From Brachynemurus nebulosus (lineage: Eukaryota > Arthropoda > Insecta > Neuroptera > Myrmeleontidae): a stretch of 64,000 bases of DNA. A program made the translations under genes and the position numbers. Position 1 is the stretch's first letter; every line of letters begins with the position of its first letter. Below are positions 21,610 through 35,687 of this stretch, in pieces. The notes under the pieces are model-generated. The model was not told the DNA's origin, searched no databases, and saw nothing but the letters and a program-made list of their open reading frames with translations. The stretch spans positions 4,899,076-4,963,075 of the forward strand of contig JAPWDM010000022.1 of assembly GCA_035578155.1 (NCBI GenBank), written 5' to 3'.

Positions 21610-22229
21610 TTAAACAGGATAAAAATAATTTACGGCATTAATAAAATCAGAAAAAAGCTCGTCATTTGTAATGTGAAGACTTCTCCACATATATTCCGCT
21701 AAATAAGTTTCAATTTTTGAACTAGACATCCTTTCAATCCTTCGTCTCATGTCCCTCTTAATTTTCGACCAGTTTGACTCTATATTTTGAATATGAATGT
21801 TAGGATTAAGAGGGTTCACAAAATTTTCGCTGTGGTTGACCGTAAAGTGCGTAAATCCTAAATTTTCTAGAATATTTGTTTTGTAACCCCTCCAGCAATC
21901 CGTGATAATGGTGGTCCCGGGATCTACGAAATCTAGAATAATATTGGTAAGGGTAGTACTGTCCCGTTTTTGTACCACCTTTAAAAAACACTTTTCGTTT
22001 CTCTTTCTATCCCACCCACTACCCATTTTGTTTTAATTATACGCCCTCTATTAAATTTTCTTGTCCCGAACGCGCTCTCATCAATTTCTACCGTCCCGTT
22101 TACACCGCCTATCTTCGAACTTGTCTCGATTAACCGAACTTCTAAAATATTTCGGAATATATCTAATGTTTTTCGAATTGAGTGATTTGAAAGTCCTATT
22201 TCCCGTTATATACTTTTGGTCGGTTATTT
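21610..22229 (-). pseudogene. Merlin-type DDE transposase, catalytic half (decayed)
   Basis: Reading leftward from 22229: IGLSNHSIRKTLDIF, KIGGVNGTVEIDES, AFGTRKFNRGR, WVVGGIERETK, then after a one-base loss near 21990 KCFLKVVQKRDSTTL, DFVDPGTTIITDCWRGY, FTHFTVNHSENFVNP, IHIQNIESNWSKIKRDMRRR, ending NYFYPV and TAA at 21610. EIDES, IITDCW and NIESNW match the D, D and E positions of IS1595/IS1016-type (Merlin) transposases, which cut DNA and move the element by cut and paste. All three acidic residues persist, but the frameshift near 21990 and another near 22200 break the frame. A good 3' splice site (ttattacag) ends at 22230, so this was probably the last exon; N-terminal pieces lie at 24480-24941. 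Confidence 0.8.
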
Positions 22230-22231
22230 CT

Positions 22232-24479
<2,248 letters not shown>

Positions 24480-24941
24480 ACTGATCTCGTCACACTTCAG
24501 TATCCAACCAATTAAAACTAAAATGAATTTTTTAATGGGAACCTTTGTTCCATTAAAAAGAGTTCCATTTCTGATTGACTCTTTCTTCAGGCAGTTTCCG
24601 TTGATACACCTGTGAATGTGATGCCTTTTACCTATAATATAAAATGTTAAGTTAATGTTAATGTTAAATTAAAAGTATATAGTAATAACTGAATTATTAA
24701 AAAAAAATTCACCGTTAGATTGAATCCTCTGTATACTCTCACACGAACTGCAATTTTTCCGCCTCGGTATTAAATGGTGGTTTAATAAAAAATTAATTAC
24801 GCCAACTCGATCTAAGTAATTGTTGCACTTTATTAAACTTTGTAAAAACTCCATTTTGTGATATGGATAATTCAGCAATGCTAACACCGCAATAGTTACT
24901 ATCAAAGTGTCTCTTTTATTAAAATACTTAAATAAGGACAT
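24480..24941 (-). pseudogene. Merlin-type transposase, N-terminal pieces
   Basis: 24941 to about 24700 reads a frame ending VGVINFLLNHHLIPRRKNCSSC, matching the 'FLxxHxLLPxxxxCxxC' start of Merlin transposases (first half of a zinc-binding motif). A second piece, 24612 to about 24480 on the same strand, reads RCINGNCLKKESIRNGTLF and then KKFILVLIGWIL, matching the 'WRCxxxxCxxxxSIRxGSFF' continuation. A short intron-like gap separates them. With 21610-22229 these give the expected domain order for one element on the minus strand, 2.2 kb apart. I did not find its terminal repeats. Confidence 0.7.
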
Positions 24942-25529
24942 CTACCTGTTGTATAAAAATTGTTGATTTTCGCGAAATTAGTATAACTGGTGAACACCAT
25001 CTGTAAATACAAAAACTGGATTTCCCATATTTTATCTAATAATTGTTATCAATCCTTCAAACATTAACACCGCATTGGTTAATTTTAGGGTATACACAAC
25101 ACCTCAAGGTATTACATTTTACTATTAACGTGCAAAAATCAATTATTTTCAATCCTTTTGTGAGCCAACAGGTAGATGCCCTTATTTAAATCATAAAAGG
25201 TACATCCTAATTTTTATTAAAATATTTAAGACTAGCTGTGACCCGTGGTTTCACCCACGTAAAATTACACAGGCCTGCAAAATTAAGGTCATAAAAAACT
25301 TTTTTAATGTTAATACGTGATCTTTATATTTTTTTGGGTGCTAAATCCAAATTTGAATTTCATTATTTTGTATCACCCACAGTTTTGTCACATTTTGGCT
25401 ATGTCAGATTTAATGAAATATGATAATATTCTATAGGAGTGGAAAAAAATAACTTGTACAAGACAAACAGAATTTTATTTTAACACATAAAATATATTTT
25501 TATTCCTAATACTAAGTTTTATGAAGGTT

Positions 25530-26425
25530 TTAAGAGTCCATGGGCTTATATTTTCTTTCTCTCTTTTCTTTGAAGCTTCGGATGTGGCTTTTTCTCCTGT
25601 GTGCCACTTGCTGACTTTCTCAGTGAAAGGACCAACAGTAATCTCCCATCATCCTGGTGTTCCAACGTTCCTGATAGCGTTTTTCCATTATCTTGATATC
25701 CTGGTGGAAACGTTCTCCTTGTTCTTCATTGACAGCTCCTAAATTGTCCAGAAAGTAGTCTAGCTGGCTGTTTAAAAATGAACCTTTAAGCTTGTTAATA
25801 TTCCAAATTCTTGAAGCGATTAAGCATATTAGATACAATGGTTATATTATAGTCTGGGTCTTTTTTGTTACCCAAAAACTTGTTAACAACTTCCTTGAAA
25901 GCAATCCAAGCCTCTTTCTCTTTCACTGTTATATGTAATTCAAACTCAGAGCCAAACATAATTTTTCTTATATCAGGGCCAATGAAGACGCCCTCTCTGC
26001 CGTGTCACACTAATCTCACGTATCTCAGAAATGACAGTTTTGAGAAAACTTGATTTGAATAAAATATCGTATTATCTTAATTCGCTCAAATATTATTAAA
26101 AATCTAAGATAATTGATTTTTATTATGCGTTATTGATTCAGTGTTACAGTATTGATTTAATAACGTATAAATATACTGTTTGAAAATATAAGAAATAAGA
26201 AATGTGATACAATCAAAATAAAAATTTAAAAATACAATAGATTAATTATTATATTATTATTAACAAATTAATTAATTTTATTGTCAATATATATACTAGG
26301 GATTGAGTAGAATCCTTTAAACGTTATTACGCGAAATTGCTGTATCTAAAGATACATGACATTCGTGTGACACGGCAGCTCTTGTAACTTTGCTTCTGAT
26401 AAATGCGGGAACTTTGAGCAAAAAT
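25530..26425 (-). pseudogene. Decayed repeat-family protein, EEQGERFHQDI
   Basis: Leftward from about 26425: VPAFIRSKVTR, then (across the nested element at 25997-26378) GVFIGPDIRKIMFGSEFEL, KEAWIAFKEVVNKFLGNKK, NMLNRFKNLEY, a frameshift near 25800, SQLDYFLDNLGAVNEEQGER, FHQDIKIMEKRYQERW, MMGDYCWSFH, a TGA at about 25613, then QQVAHRRKSHIRSFKEK and a TAA at 25530. 'EEQGERFHQDIxxMExRYQ...DYCW' is a phrase I recall from many repetitive arthropod and cnidarian proteins linked to mobile DNA; biochemical role not known to me. It is dead: one insertion, one frameshift and one stop. This appears to be only the C-terminal part of a longer protein. Confidence 0.75.
25997..26378. mobile_element. 382-bp MITE nested in the decayed gene
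   Basis: Perfect 14-bp inverted ends ctgccgtgtcacac / gtgtgacacggcag, flanked by ctct on both sides (25993-25996, 26379-26382). Removing it with one ctct copy restores a continuous protein register across the junction, which confirms the boundaries. The superfamily is not clear from a 4-bp duplication. Confidence 0.85.
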
Positions 26426-28564
26426 ATTAGAATTATAAGATATTATATTCATTTTAAAAGATATTGGATCGCTGGCTTTCGCATATTTAGTATTATATTG
26501 ATTGCATTAATTTTCTGAACTATTTTTTTGAATATAAAGGTTTATGATGTAAAATGTAGAGAAATGGTGGGTGATACAGCAATTTTATTGTTATTTTCAG
26601 ATTCAGTACACTAAAATCCATACAAATATGGTTAAAGTATTAAAAAAGTTTTTTAGTCGTTGGCCTGTGTTATCTTAACTATTGGTGAAATGATCAATTT
26701 TAAATTAGATATTCGGAAATAATACCTGGCTCCGCTCGTCAAACGATTCTAAAGTAGCAATCTGCATATTTCAATAGCATGGCTAAATTCCGCACCCTTA
26801 TGTAGCTAGATACCTGTATCAATAGGTAGTTTTAGGAGTATTTCCATTTTAAGCCTTGCTTGGGGCACCAAGATAGCAGGGGACAATTTTAATATCACAA
26901 TTAATTTGGGCCTTATTTGATGGCCTTGACGGACAATTCTGACCTCGAGGTTCATTCAAATTTGATATTCTAAAATTCTGAGCATAATTCTCGCCTAATA
27001 ACCCTAAATTAACCGTATTCATATTTCCATAGCATATTTAATTTTCATAAAATATTTTAAAAATCCAACCGTTTAATCTTAATTCTATTAGATAGTGCTG
27101 GGGGTTAATTTTGATGTCACTTTACATTTAAATTAAATATTCTAAATTTCTTTATAAAATCAGTTTCTTCTAGTGTTTCGCTCCGTTCGTCCAATGATCT
27201 TAAAATAGATATATATGCATATAGCTGAGACCCGCGGTTTCACTTGCATAAAATTATCTGAATTATAGGTAAAATTTATATAGGTCAATTCAATCATATA
27301 TTCCAAAATTCTGTGCAAAATCAATTATTTATAGCACTTGACCCTGCTCGCCCAATGACTCTAAAATGACTATCTTCATATTTTATTAGCATGGCTAATT
27401 TCCGCACCGTAAGAACTTAGTATAGTTACTATACCAACAGTCTTAGAATTGCTTCTATTTTAGGCCCTTCAAGGCACCAAGGCCCCAGGAAATCATTTTA
27501 ACGTCAGTTTCATCTTTCACAGAGATCTCAACAGTACTTGAGTAAAAATTGTCAAATTTCTTCAGTTTTTTAATTCGCTCTCTGTTTGATGTAACTGACG
27601 GACAATGTGACCACACGTCCATTTAAATTTGATATTTTGAAATTTTGTACAAAATCAGTTCCTTATGTGCTTCGCTTCGCTCGCTCAACGACACAAAAAT
27701 ATTATTCATATTTTCAAGTCATATTCATATTTTTATAGTACGTCTAATTTTCATAAAATTTTATCAAAATGAGTCAAGTGGTTTAATTAGAGTATAGAGT
27801 TGTTTAATTCGATAGCGCTGGATGGTTCATTCCAACTTCACCTTAATTTCAAATCAAATATTCTGAATTGGCTATATTCATATTTCAATAACATGTCTAA
27901 TTTCCATACCTTGAGATCTTATCGTAGGTAGTTAGATATGCATAGTGACAATTTCAAGAGAACTATAATTTGTGAGACATTTTGAGATCCCAGGGTCTGG
28001 AGAATATTTCAGAATTCACATTAATTTATTTCGGAATCTCTGTAATATTTGAGAAAAATTTGGATAAGATCCGTTTGGTCGTTTATTTGGAGGGTTTTTT
28101 GGGTCCGCAAAACTCACGGGGGGGTTTTATCCTCATGTCGTTTTTCAGAAACCCAGTACTATTTGAGAAAAATTTTGTCAAGATTCGTTCAGCCATTTAT
28201 TTTGGGTTTCTTTGGAGAGCCAAAAATTTGGTAACGATACGTCCAGTTGCTTACTTTAGGCTTTCTTGGGGGTTCTCAGGTCCTACAGGATAACTTCAAC
28301 TTTGATCGTCTTTTTTTTTGGATTCTTATACCAATTTTACCTATAGTTTTGTTATATCATTTTTTTGATACCTGCTACCGTTTTCTCGAAACTACTGAAG
28401 ACAGATAAGTAAAGTCCATATTTCATTTTTAATATCAGGATGACCAAGCCCGGCCCGATGGAAATTTCATCTTTATGGAATTTGCTGAGAAGAGCAGACA
28501 CACATGCCAATTGATGATAACTGGACAGTCCAGTTGTCTATTTTCTTTAAAGGATACAAATAGT

Positions 28565-28845
28565 TTGAAATTTTTTAACCTAAGATTCCCAAATATTTTA
28601 CTAATTTATCATAGGAAATGAAGGTTTAAAAATAATTCTACATTCTTCCGTAGAATAAACTGTTTCTTTATTTTCTCTTTTTTCCAAAAATTTTTCGGTA
28701 TCTTTTATAGAGAAAATAAAGAAACAATTTATTCTACGGAAGAATGTTGAATTATTATTTTTAATCCTTCATCTTCTATGATAAATTAGTAAAATATTTG
28801 GTTACAAAATTTCAGATTATTACAATATCCCAATAAAACCATATT
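28565..28845. repeat. Long hairpin flanked by 13-bp direct repeats
   Basis: About 100 bp at 28590-28682 is complementary to 28708-28803 (caaatattttactaatttat, cattcttccgtagaataaa), with a loop of about 25 nt. ggatacaaatagt lies at both 28552-28564 and 28846-28858. Either a MITE-like insertion with a 13-bp duplication or a structural hairpin. Confidence 0.75.
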
Positions 28846-29293
28846 GGATACAAATAGTATTTTGCACAGTAAATAAGTAATTTCATAGTAGTCACAGGTA
28901 AAAATATTATTGATAGTATCTCTAGGAATATTTATTAATACTTATATACAAAAATCTCAAATTACAATTACTTAGCAACTATCTAAAATTTTTATGATTT
29001 TTTGATAAATTGGCCACAGACTGCTGTATTACAGTAATAAAAATTAATATCTTACGGTTTTTTGTAAATTTCGACGGTTAGACAAAAAATTTTGCAAAAC
29101 CCGTTCTTAGCGAGCGCCTACGACCCAATAGGGACCTACATGCCAAATTTCAAGTTTGTAGCTATTGTAGTTTTGGAGATTTCTATATAGATGAGTGAAT
29201 GAATGAGTGGTATTTCTTTTTTATATAATAGATAAAATATGGGAAATCCAGTTTTTGTATTTACAGATGGTGTCCGCCTGTTATACTAATTTC

Positions 29294-30184
29294 GGGGAGA
29301 CTGGCGTAAAGTGGCCAGTGGAGGTAAAGTGACCATTGGCTTTACTCATCGAAAACTACTCCAATCTTGTAGCGAAGTTGAATACTAGCTTGTAGACAAC
29401 CCATTAGTATTCTATTAAAACGTCAATGATCAGTTTCCTAGATTGTATGAATTATAACGAATTTTCTGAATTTTCGAGTGTTGATGTAAAGTAAGTTTTA
29501 AGTTGTATTCTCATTATTTTTTTATTAATTACGAATACAATTTTTAATTGGGTTAGCTGAAAACCCTGTCTAATTACCTTTAAAATAATATAGTTATCGA
29601 TGAATCGGAAAATTCTTTCTTGAAATTAGTTGTGGTTTGCCGAAGTGGCGTCTAGCGGGGTAAAGTGGCCAAGCTTATGACGGGAAAAAATGGACAGTGT
29701 CTCCGATATTTTAACATAAAAAAAATTCAGAACTTTTATTTAGTTTTTTATATTTTATAAACAATAGAATTGCCTAAAATCAGTTTTTAGGGTTCCAAGA
29801 AACAATGTGAAAAAGAAACCCTTATGATGAGATTTCAATGTCCGTCCGTCTGTCCGTCCGTTGATATATGTATAATGATTAATGATACAAACATAGTTTG
29901 ATTGTGTATATAAACATGTTTATTATTTTAAGATTTCCTTTTGGGTTAAAATGGGTACCCCTGGCCACTTTACCCAACATAGTAGGATAAAGTGGTCACT
30001 TTGCACATGTTGCGAAAAACAAAAATTGCAAAAATTCCTTTCAAGATATTGTTGATATATTGATGTTTATTGGCTCTGCACTAAAGCCACTATATGCTAA
30101 ATACTTATTAATCTGTATTTCTTTTCAAATAAATAAACTAAACAACATTTTGTCTTAGAGTGGCCACTTTACCCCAGTCTCCCC
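29294..30184. mobile_element. 891-bp TIR element, GGGGAGACTGG ends
   Basis: Inverted ends ggggagactggcgtaaagtg and cactttaccccagtctcccc, about 24 bp, flanked by tactaatt-type direct repeats (29284-29293 and 30185-30194, 8 of 10 matching). taaagtggcca recurs internally on both strands (for example 29666, 29988). A (GTCC)n-like tract lies at 29850-29872. No transposase. Confidence 0.8.
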
Positions 30185-30186
30185 TA

Positions 30187-30575
30187 CTAATTCAATTTAA
30201 AAATAATATTAGCTCTTTTAACAAATCAAATACATAATTATCTTGCTAAATTATATTATTAGCAATAAATAATTAATTTGATTTTAGCAGTTTCTCTTAA
30301 TACTTTTTATACAATTATAATTAATTAAAGTAAGTTAATCACGTACATGAAATTTATTACAAATATATTTAATTTTAGTAGGTAGTTCAGTTTTTACTAG
30401 ATGAATAATTTGTAACACCTGGTACACACGTAAAAATAATACATTAGTATACCTATACATGTATTGATTTTCAAAGGAACTTTTTTCGTTTTGCAAAAAG
30501 TAAACGATCTCTCCTGCTGTGATTTGGGTTCAACCATAAAACTTTATTATAGACCCAACAAGATTTGTTTTAGCC
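30187..30575 (-). repeat. Inverted-pair arm, right copy
   Basis: Reverse-complement counterpart of 19189-19574. Its inner end coincides with the target-site duplication of the element at 29294-30184. Confidence 0.85.
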
Positions 30576-31405
30576 ATAAAATCATAAGTATACGGAGAAT
30601 AGACTGTAAATAGACTTTTTAAAATGTCACAATACTAAAACGGAAGTTTTTAGATTAATACATGCAAAGCATTAATTCATCAAAGGTCTTACGTCGCCCT
30701 ATTAATTTAATTAAATCGAATGACAATTAATTTATTTTACTTTGCCTTAAACATCATTATTCTACTTCGTATAATATGATTGTAATTTGTAGTTAATAGT
30801 CAAAAACATTATTTGCACAAAAAGACCAGAGTACGACAACAACCAAACCGTACAACAATCGAAAAGACGCATAGAAGAATAAACGCATAAAAAATTTCAA
30901 TCATTAAAACCGTAGAAACAAACAGAATGAAAAAAGAAGAGAAATGTGGAAAAAATTATGGCATTGTCGTAATTACAACGAGTGAATACGGCAACTACTA
31001 GCACATAGGTACTGATATGTGAAATGTACCTACAAAATAGGTACCTAGTTATTTAACGTTAAAAAAATATTTGGACATTTAGTTCAGTGAACTATAAACA
31101 TTGCAAACATACAACCACGTAGAATTGGTACAATAAAATACTATATGTCATCTACAAGGAGTAACAGAGCCAGCTGTACAAATATTTCAAAAAAATGAAA
31201 ATTCCTGTTTAAATAAAAAATTCATTCGATTTGTTAGACAATTTTAGTAATGAGTTTTCAATTTAACACTGATTTATTCATAATGAGTCATAATCAGTGA
31301 ACCATAATTACAAGTCGTAATTAACTGTCAACTAAAAATTACAAGTAAAATCACAGTCGATGTAATAATTAATTTGTTAACTAAAAATTAAACTCTTGAA
31401 ACAAT
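30576..31405. other. Noncoding, nothing recognised
   Basis: AT-rich sequence with scattered taggtac motifs (for example 31029-31052). No supported frame. Confidence 0.4.
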
Positions 31406-31796
31406 GTCACTTACTCCCCTCTCCAATGTTGCTTGAATTGAATGTTGAATTCGGTAATTTCATTTCTACGTTACTCTAATTGTCTTAAATTTAACATGAA
31501 GACGAACTTCTTGAACTATTTAGAAAATACGATTATTTCCACACAGCCAACCCCTAGTGAACGACCCCTAAGACTTACGAGTTAATATAAAATTGAGTAA
31601 AAACAGGTCAATTCGATTTTTTCACGTAGATTTAAAATCTGTAATCAAAATTTTAATATCTTTAATTTTTCAGCCTCGTTACGGAAAATTATTCCCAGCC
31701 ACTCCTACTGATATAAATCTAGAAAAACTGCATATTAACAACTAATTCTTTAAAATATGGCAAGATCGCCAATTTAAACTTTTGTTCTATCTCTTA
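31406..31796. repeat. Dispersed repeat C, copy 1
   Basis: It matches 37118-37490 in order and orientation (ccctctccaatgttgct, aattttgctctatctctta-type ends), the interior of the TIR element at 36919-37645. This copy lacks the TIRs. Confidence 0.7.
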
Positions 31797-32090
31797 CTTA
31801 TAAAATACATTTTTGTTAAAAATTAAAGTTAGCTGATTAAATTTAATCTGTTTCTCTCTGTTTTAAACTACTTAGTTTGTATCAAACTAAGTATTATTAC
31901 TATGTAGAAATGCATCCCTATTTGAATTTTTTCATTTTTGTGCTTATTTCTCTAGGAAGCACCAGCGACGGTTGCACACATATTCATTCATGCACCCATT
32001 TTTTATTTGTTTTTATAATGTAATTCGGAAGCATCATATAAACATTTATGCTTTTCAAACTCAAGAATTAATAATTCACTATCAATAGTT
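31797..32090. repeat. Dispersed repeat B, copy 2 (no insertions)
   Basis: It matches the repeat at 13482-14325 but without its two insertions, so it shows the empty sites. Confidence 0.75.
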
Positions 32091-32814
32091 CACTGATTTG
32101 AGCGTTACTTTGTTTACAATTCACTGTCAATAAATTCCATAATTTTAATTTTTTTACCCCAACAGTTTCTTAAGTTTGTCTTCACTCTCACAGAAACAAG
32201 TTCATAGAAACTGTGGCTGTACAAACATGTATCTTAAAGATGTGTTCGAAAAGTCATTTAATTTAACAGTATTAATAGCTAGAGCAGAAAACGGAACAAC
32301 AAGTTTTAGAACTTCAATTTATCTGCATCTTTGTCTGCTTGCCTCTTTACATTTTTACCTTCTCACATAAAAATTGCCGAAGCAATCTCGACTGCATTGC
32401 TAATAACGCGCTCAAAGGGACTTCAAGTTATTTTTCTATATTGTCTACTTGATACCTAATGTGATTTATACATAATTTGTCTAACGGTAAACAAAATTGC
32501 CAATTATTATATATAAAAATATGTACCAGCTCTTACGTTTAACTACTTATTCGCGGAAGAAAATGATACACTTTACCCCTCGATACACAACTAACTACAG
32601 CTGACTAATGCTAACTTGGCCAATAACGTACATGTACAAGAAAGGCATCCACGTAACTGTCACATACAAAAATATGTAGTAGATATATAGGCAGCGCGTG
32701 ACGTTTATAGTAGTTGCGAATAAATAATGTATACCATAAGTAGATTACTACAAAAAAGCAGCAAGACTTTAATTACTTATTCCAAAAATTAGCCTACAAT
32801 CCTCAAATCTAACC
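32091..32814. other. Noncoding, no supported gene
   Basis: A 64-codon plus frame at 32176-32370 shows no recognisable motif. No RNA gene or element ends were seen. Confidence 0.35.
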
Positions 32815-33147
32815 TTATTTGCTGTGAATGCAACTTTCACCTGCGAGATACTTGGTTAACTGTATTTTTTTCATTTGTTTTAAATAATAAAATTGTAAGG
32901 AAATTAAACCAAGTCCAATGTAGACGAGGCTACAGATTAATGTTAGTATATTAACAAAGATTAATAAAAAATGAGTAACTCTGAAGGACACTGTACATAC
33001 ATAAGCTCCTACAATGACGCCAATGTACAAAAAGCATTTGAAATGCTTTGTGGTCAATATAGCAGCGAATACAATGTACACACTCAAAAAATACACCACA
33101 GACAGCCGGTCGCCAACTATTTTACTGACAAAATATATGTAAGTTTG
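32815..33147 (-). CDS. Possible exon of a multi-pass membrane protein
   Basis: The frame is open from just after a TGA near 33150 to a TAA at 32815, about 110 codons, with no ATG at its start, so it would be a terminal exon rather than a whole gene. From GDRLSVVYFLSVYIVFAAIL the protein is strongly hydrophobic, with about three or four likely membrane segments (YFLSVYIVFAAIL, CFLYIGVIVGAYVC, HFLLIFVNILTLICSLVYIGL, then LISLQFYYL), followed by a short basic tail KQMKKIQLTKYLAGESC. Codon use is more mixed than in the AT-rich noise around it. Candidate 3' splice sites (tttgtcag, aaatag) lie just upstream. I do not recognise the family. No upstream exon was found. Confidence 0.3.
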   Translation of the reverse strand, partial: QTYIYFVSKIVGDRLSVVYFLSVYIVFAAILTTKHFKCFLYIGVIVGAYVCTVSFRVTHFLLIFVNILTLICSLVYIGLGLISLQFYYLKQMKKIQLTKYLAGESCIHSK

Positions 33148-33303
33148 ATAGAACGTTCAAACAGACGTTATTCATGGTATACGTATATAGTATAAATAAT
33201 GAAACAAGGAACAAAACATAGAAATCAATACGACAGAACAAGATAATATATCACAAAAATCAAGAGACTAAAACCATCATTTCTTTGAACGTCTGATGGC
33301 TCA

Positions 33304-33475
33304 TCTCCACTAGCAAGTTTTACTCTACAAGTCGCTCTCTGAGAGCACTTGCGTGCTATGGACACATTACATAGAGCACTTGCTGCAAGTTTTGGCTCTC
33401 TCTGCAAGTACTCTATGCTTTCACGGACTTGCTAGTGTACACGTACGACTCGGGAGAGTGACTTGTGAGAAGTCA
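33304..33475. repeat. Palindromic repeat rich in ACTTGC
   Basis: ccactagcaagt (33308 region) pairs with acttgctagtg (33427-33437), and caagtcgctctct / gagagtgacttg pair further out. Related acttgcatgtgtacactaa sequence occurs near 39648. Likely a MITE remnant with ends not resolved. Confidence 0.5.
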
Positions 33476-35294
33476 GATTCGAAATTTTTTTCTGCAATAT
33501 TTTAGATAAATATGTATTTATTTATGGACATAGGAAATAATATAATAGACAAAGCAATAAACCAATAAAAGTAGATAAAAGGAGATATTTGGGTTTACGA
33601 CACTTGCAATAAAAAATATTTCGGGTCAGAACTTCGCCAATAAGTACGTTCATAAAACGACTTGCAAAAAAATATGAAGATTTAATCAATTGGCAATTGC
33701 CTATATGAACTGAGTAGAAAACTTGCACAAGTTTTTACACACATACATATTTTATATACATATATACAACTCTTTTGTGAGAGTATGTATTTTATACCTA
33801 CAAATAATACCTTTTTATTTTTTTATTCAATATGTTTAGGGTAGGGTCATGTAAGATGGCGAGGACGGTGAGAGTGCGCACTCCTGTTTTCTCGAAACAG
33901 AAACGAAATTTGCAACAAACTTGAATAGTGTTTTGAAGTGTTCGGGTATCCATAATTGCTCACAAAAAAATATTGGTTTACGACATAATCCCAATATTCT
34001 AGATAATTTTAAAATTTTTAGTACGATTTGATATTATTTTTCTCGAATTTGAATATGTTACTACGGTTTATGTCGAAATAAGTTAAAAGTTATGAATGTT
34101 CCTGTGGCTAGTAAAGTTAGTCATCAATTAGCTCTGATCACTTTAATTTGTGTCAGAAAGCGTAGATGGTTCCCACAGGATGACTTTGCTGACAATAGGC
34201 AGGCGCGTAAGATGGCGCAGTACATGACAAACACGACAGTTTCGTTTATCATGTTTTTCTTTAACTTTTCTAAGGAATTCTATACAGCAAACTTTCGTAC
34301 AATATAAATTCGTATAACCCAAGTTTCTATATCAAAAGTTTACGATTACGAAAACTAACGATAACGAAAAGTAATTTTTTTTAATTTTCTATTGCCAATA
34401 AAGCCAAAAATTAACCAATTATAACCAATTTATAAAAAGTAATTCGATATCGATAATTCTCGATAACGAAAACTATATTTTAATAGTCGTAAAATATTTG
34501 GAATACCCACAACTTGCTTCGCTTAAGCCTTCAAAAATTGCGTTATTTTTTCGCTACGACGCATCGTTCACGAGATATTTACAATCAAAAGTTTTCCATT
34601 ACGAAAAATTACGAAGATTATTTTTTTTAAAAATGTGTTATTGCTGACCCAATCAATTGGATTAATGGAGCCTAAATTAATCAGTTATAATCAATTTATA
34701 TAAGTAATTCGGTATCGATGAGTTTCGATAACGAAAAATAGCCAGGCGTGTAAGATGGCGCAGTACAAAGGCGTGTAAGATGGCGGACACATTCTTACAC
34801 GATAGTTTCTTTTATCATTTTCTTTAGCTTTTTCTTTAACTTTTCTAAGAAATTCTATACAGTAAACTTTTGTACAATGAAAATTAGTGTAACCCAAGTT
34901 CCTATTTTAAAAGTTTACGATTACGAAAACTAACGATAAAGAAAAGTAATTTTTTTTTTTAAAATACTCTATTACTAATAAAATCACTGAGACTAGTGGA
35001 GCCTAAAATTAACCAGTTATAACCAATTTATAAAAAGTAATTCGATATCGATAATTCTCGATAACAAAGCTATATTTTATTAGTCGTAAAATGTATGGAA
35101 TACCCACAACTTGCTTCGCTTAAGCCTTGAAAAATTTCGTTATTTTTTCGCTATGACGCATCGTTCACGAGATATTTACAATCATAAGTTTCCCATTACG
35201 AAAAGTTACGAAAATTAATTTTTTTTAAAATGTGTTATTGCTGACCCAATAAAGGAGGTTTTAACAATCGCAATACGTTTGAGTAAAAGAGCTA

Positions 35295-35450
35295 TGACAG
35301 TACGGCGCCACACTACGTCGTCAAAAGTATAGGGACACCCTAGCCTAAGGTGTACCCACATTTTTGACACGGTAGTGTACTATAGCATTAAGTATAGTAC
35401 GGCGTCAAAAGTGTGGGCATGCCATGGGTCAGTGTGCCGCCGTACTGTCA
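35295..35450. mobile_element. 156-bp Tc1/mariner-type MITE
   Basis: Ends tgacagtacggcg / cgccgtactgtca lie inside TA (35293-35294, 35451-35452), with further inner inverted motifs tacggcgtcaaaagt. The internal gtcaaaa(g/a)tgtgggc phrases match the remnants at 5388-5503. Confidence 0.8.
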
Positions 35451-35649
35451 TAGGTCGTCTACTCGTTTGGAATAATAATTTGTTTCACTTAAACCTTCAC
35501 AAATTTCGTTATTTTTTGACTACGATCCGCCGTTACTTACGATCAAACGAAAAATATGAAGTGCCTGTAACGTAGGTGCGGGATTGTTTAAATGTGATTT
35601 GTGCAAAGTTCCAAGCTTTTTAATAAGTGCGCCATCTTACCGACCTCAG

Positions 35650-35687
35650 TGCGCACTCTTACACGACCGGTCGTGTAAGAGTGCGCA
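35650..35687. repeat. Perfect 38-bp palindrome
   Basis: tgcgcactcttacacgacc is followed at once by its exact complement, with no spacer. The half-site resembles the end region of the surrounding element (gagagtgcgcactcctg near 33870). Confidence 0.97.

Larger units (their letters stand above)
24973..29293. mobile_element. Composite element with about 70-bp inverted ends
   Basis: 24973-25040 (cgaaattagtataactggtg ... tttcccatattttatct) recurs in reverse complement at 29225-29293. Inside are a ctagctgtgacccgtggttt block (25232 onward, repeated near 27222), a decayed repeat-family gene (25530-26420), degenerate repeats rich in cttcgctccgctcgtccaat (26.7-27.9 kb), a tandem ~110-bp repeat (28045-28270) and tgagtgaatgaatgagtgg near the right end. 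The tgtgacccgtggtttcaccc ... gagtgaatgagtg arrangement resembles arthropod retroposon sequence, but the inverted ends suggest either a DNA element or two opposed copies. Class unresolved. Confidence 0.5.

Noticed and set aside
27982..28293. 103-codon plus-strand frame
   Set aside because: It reads a tandem repeat of about 110 bp with alternating similar segments; no known domain.
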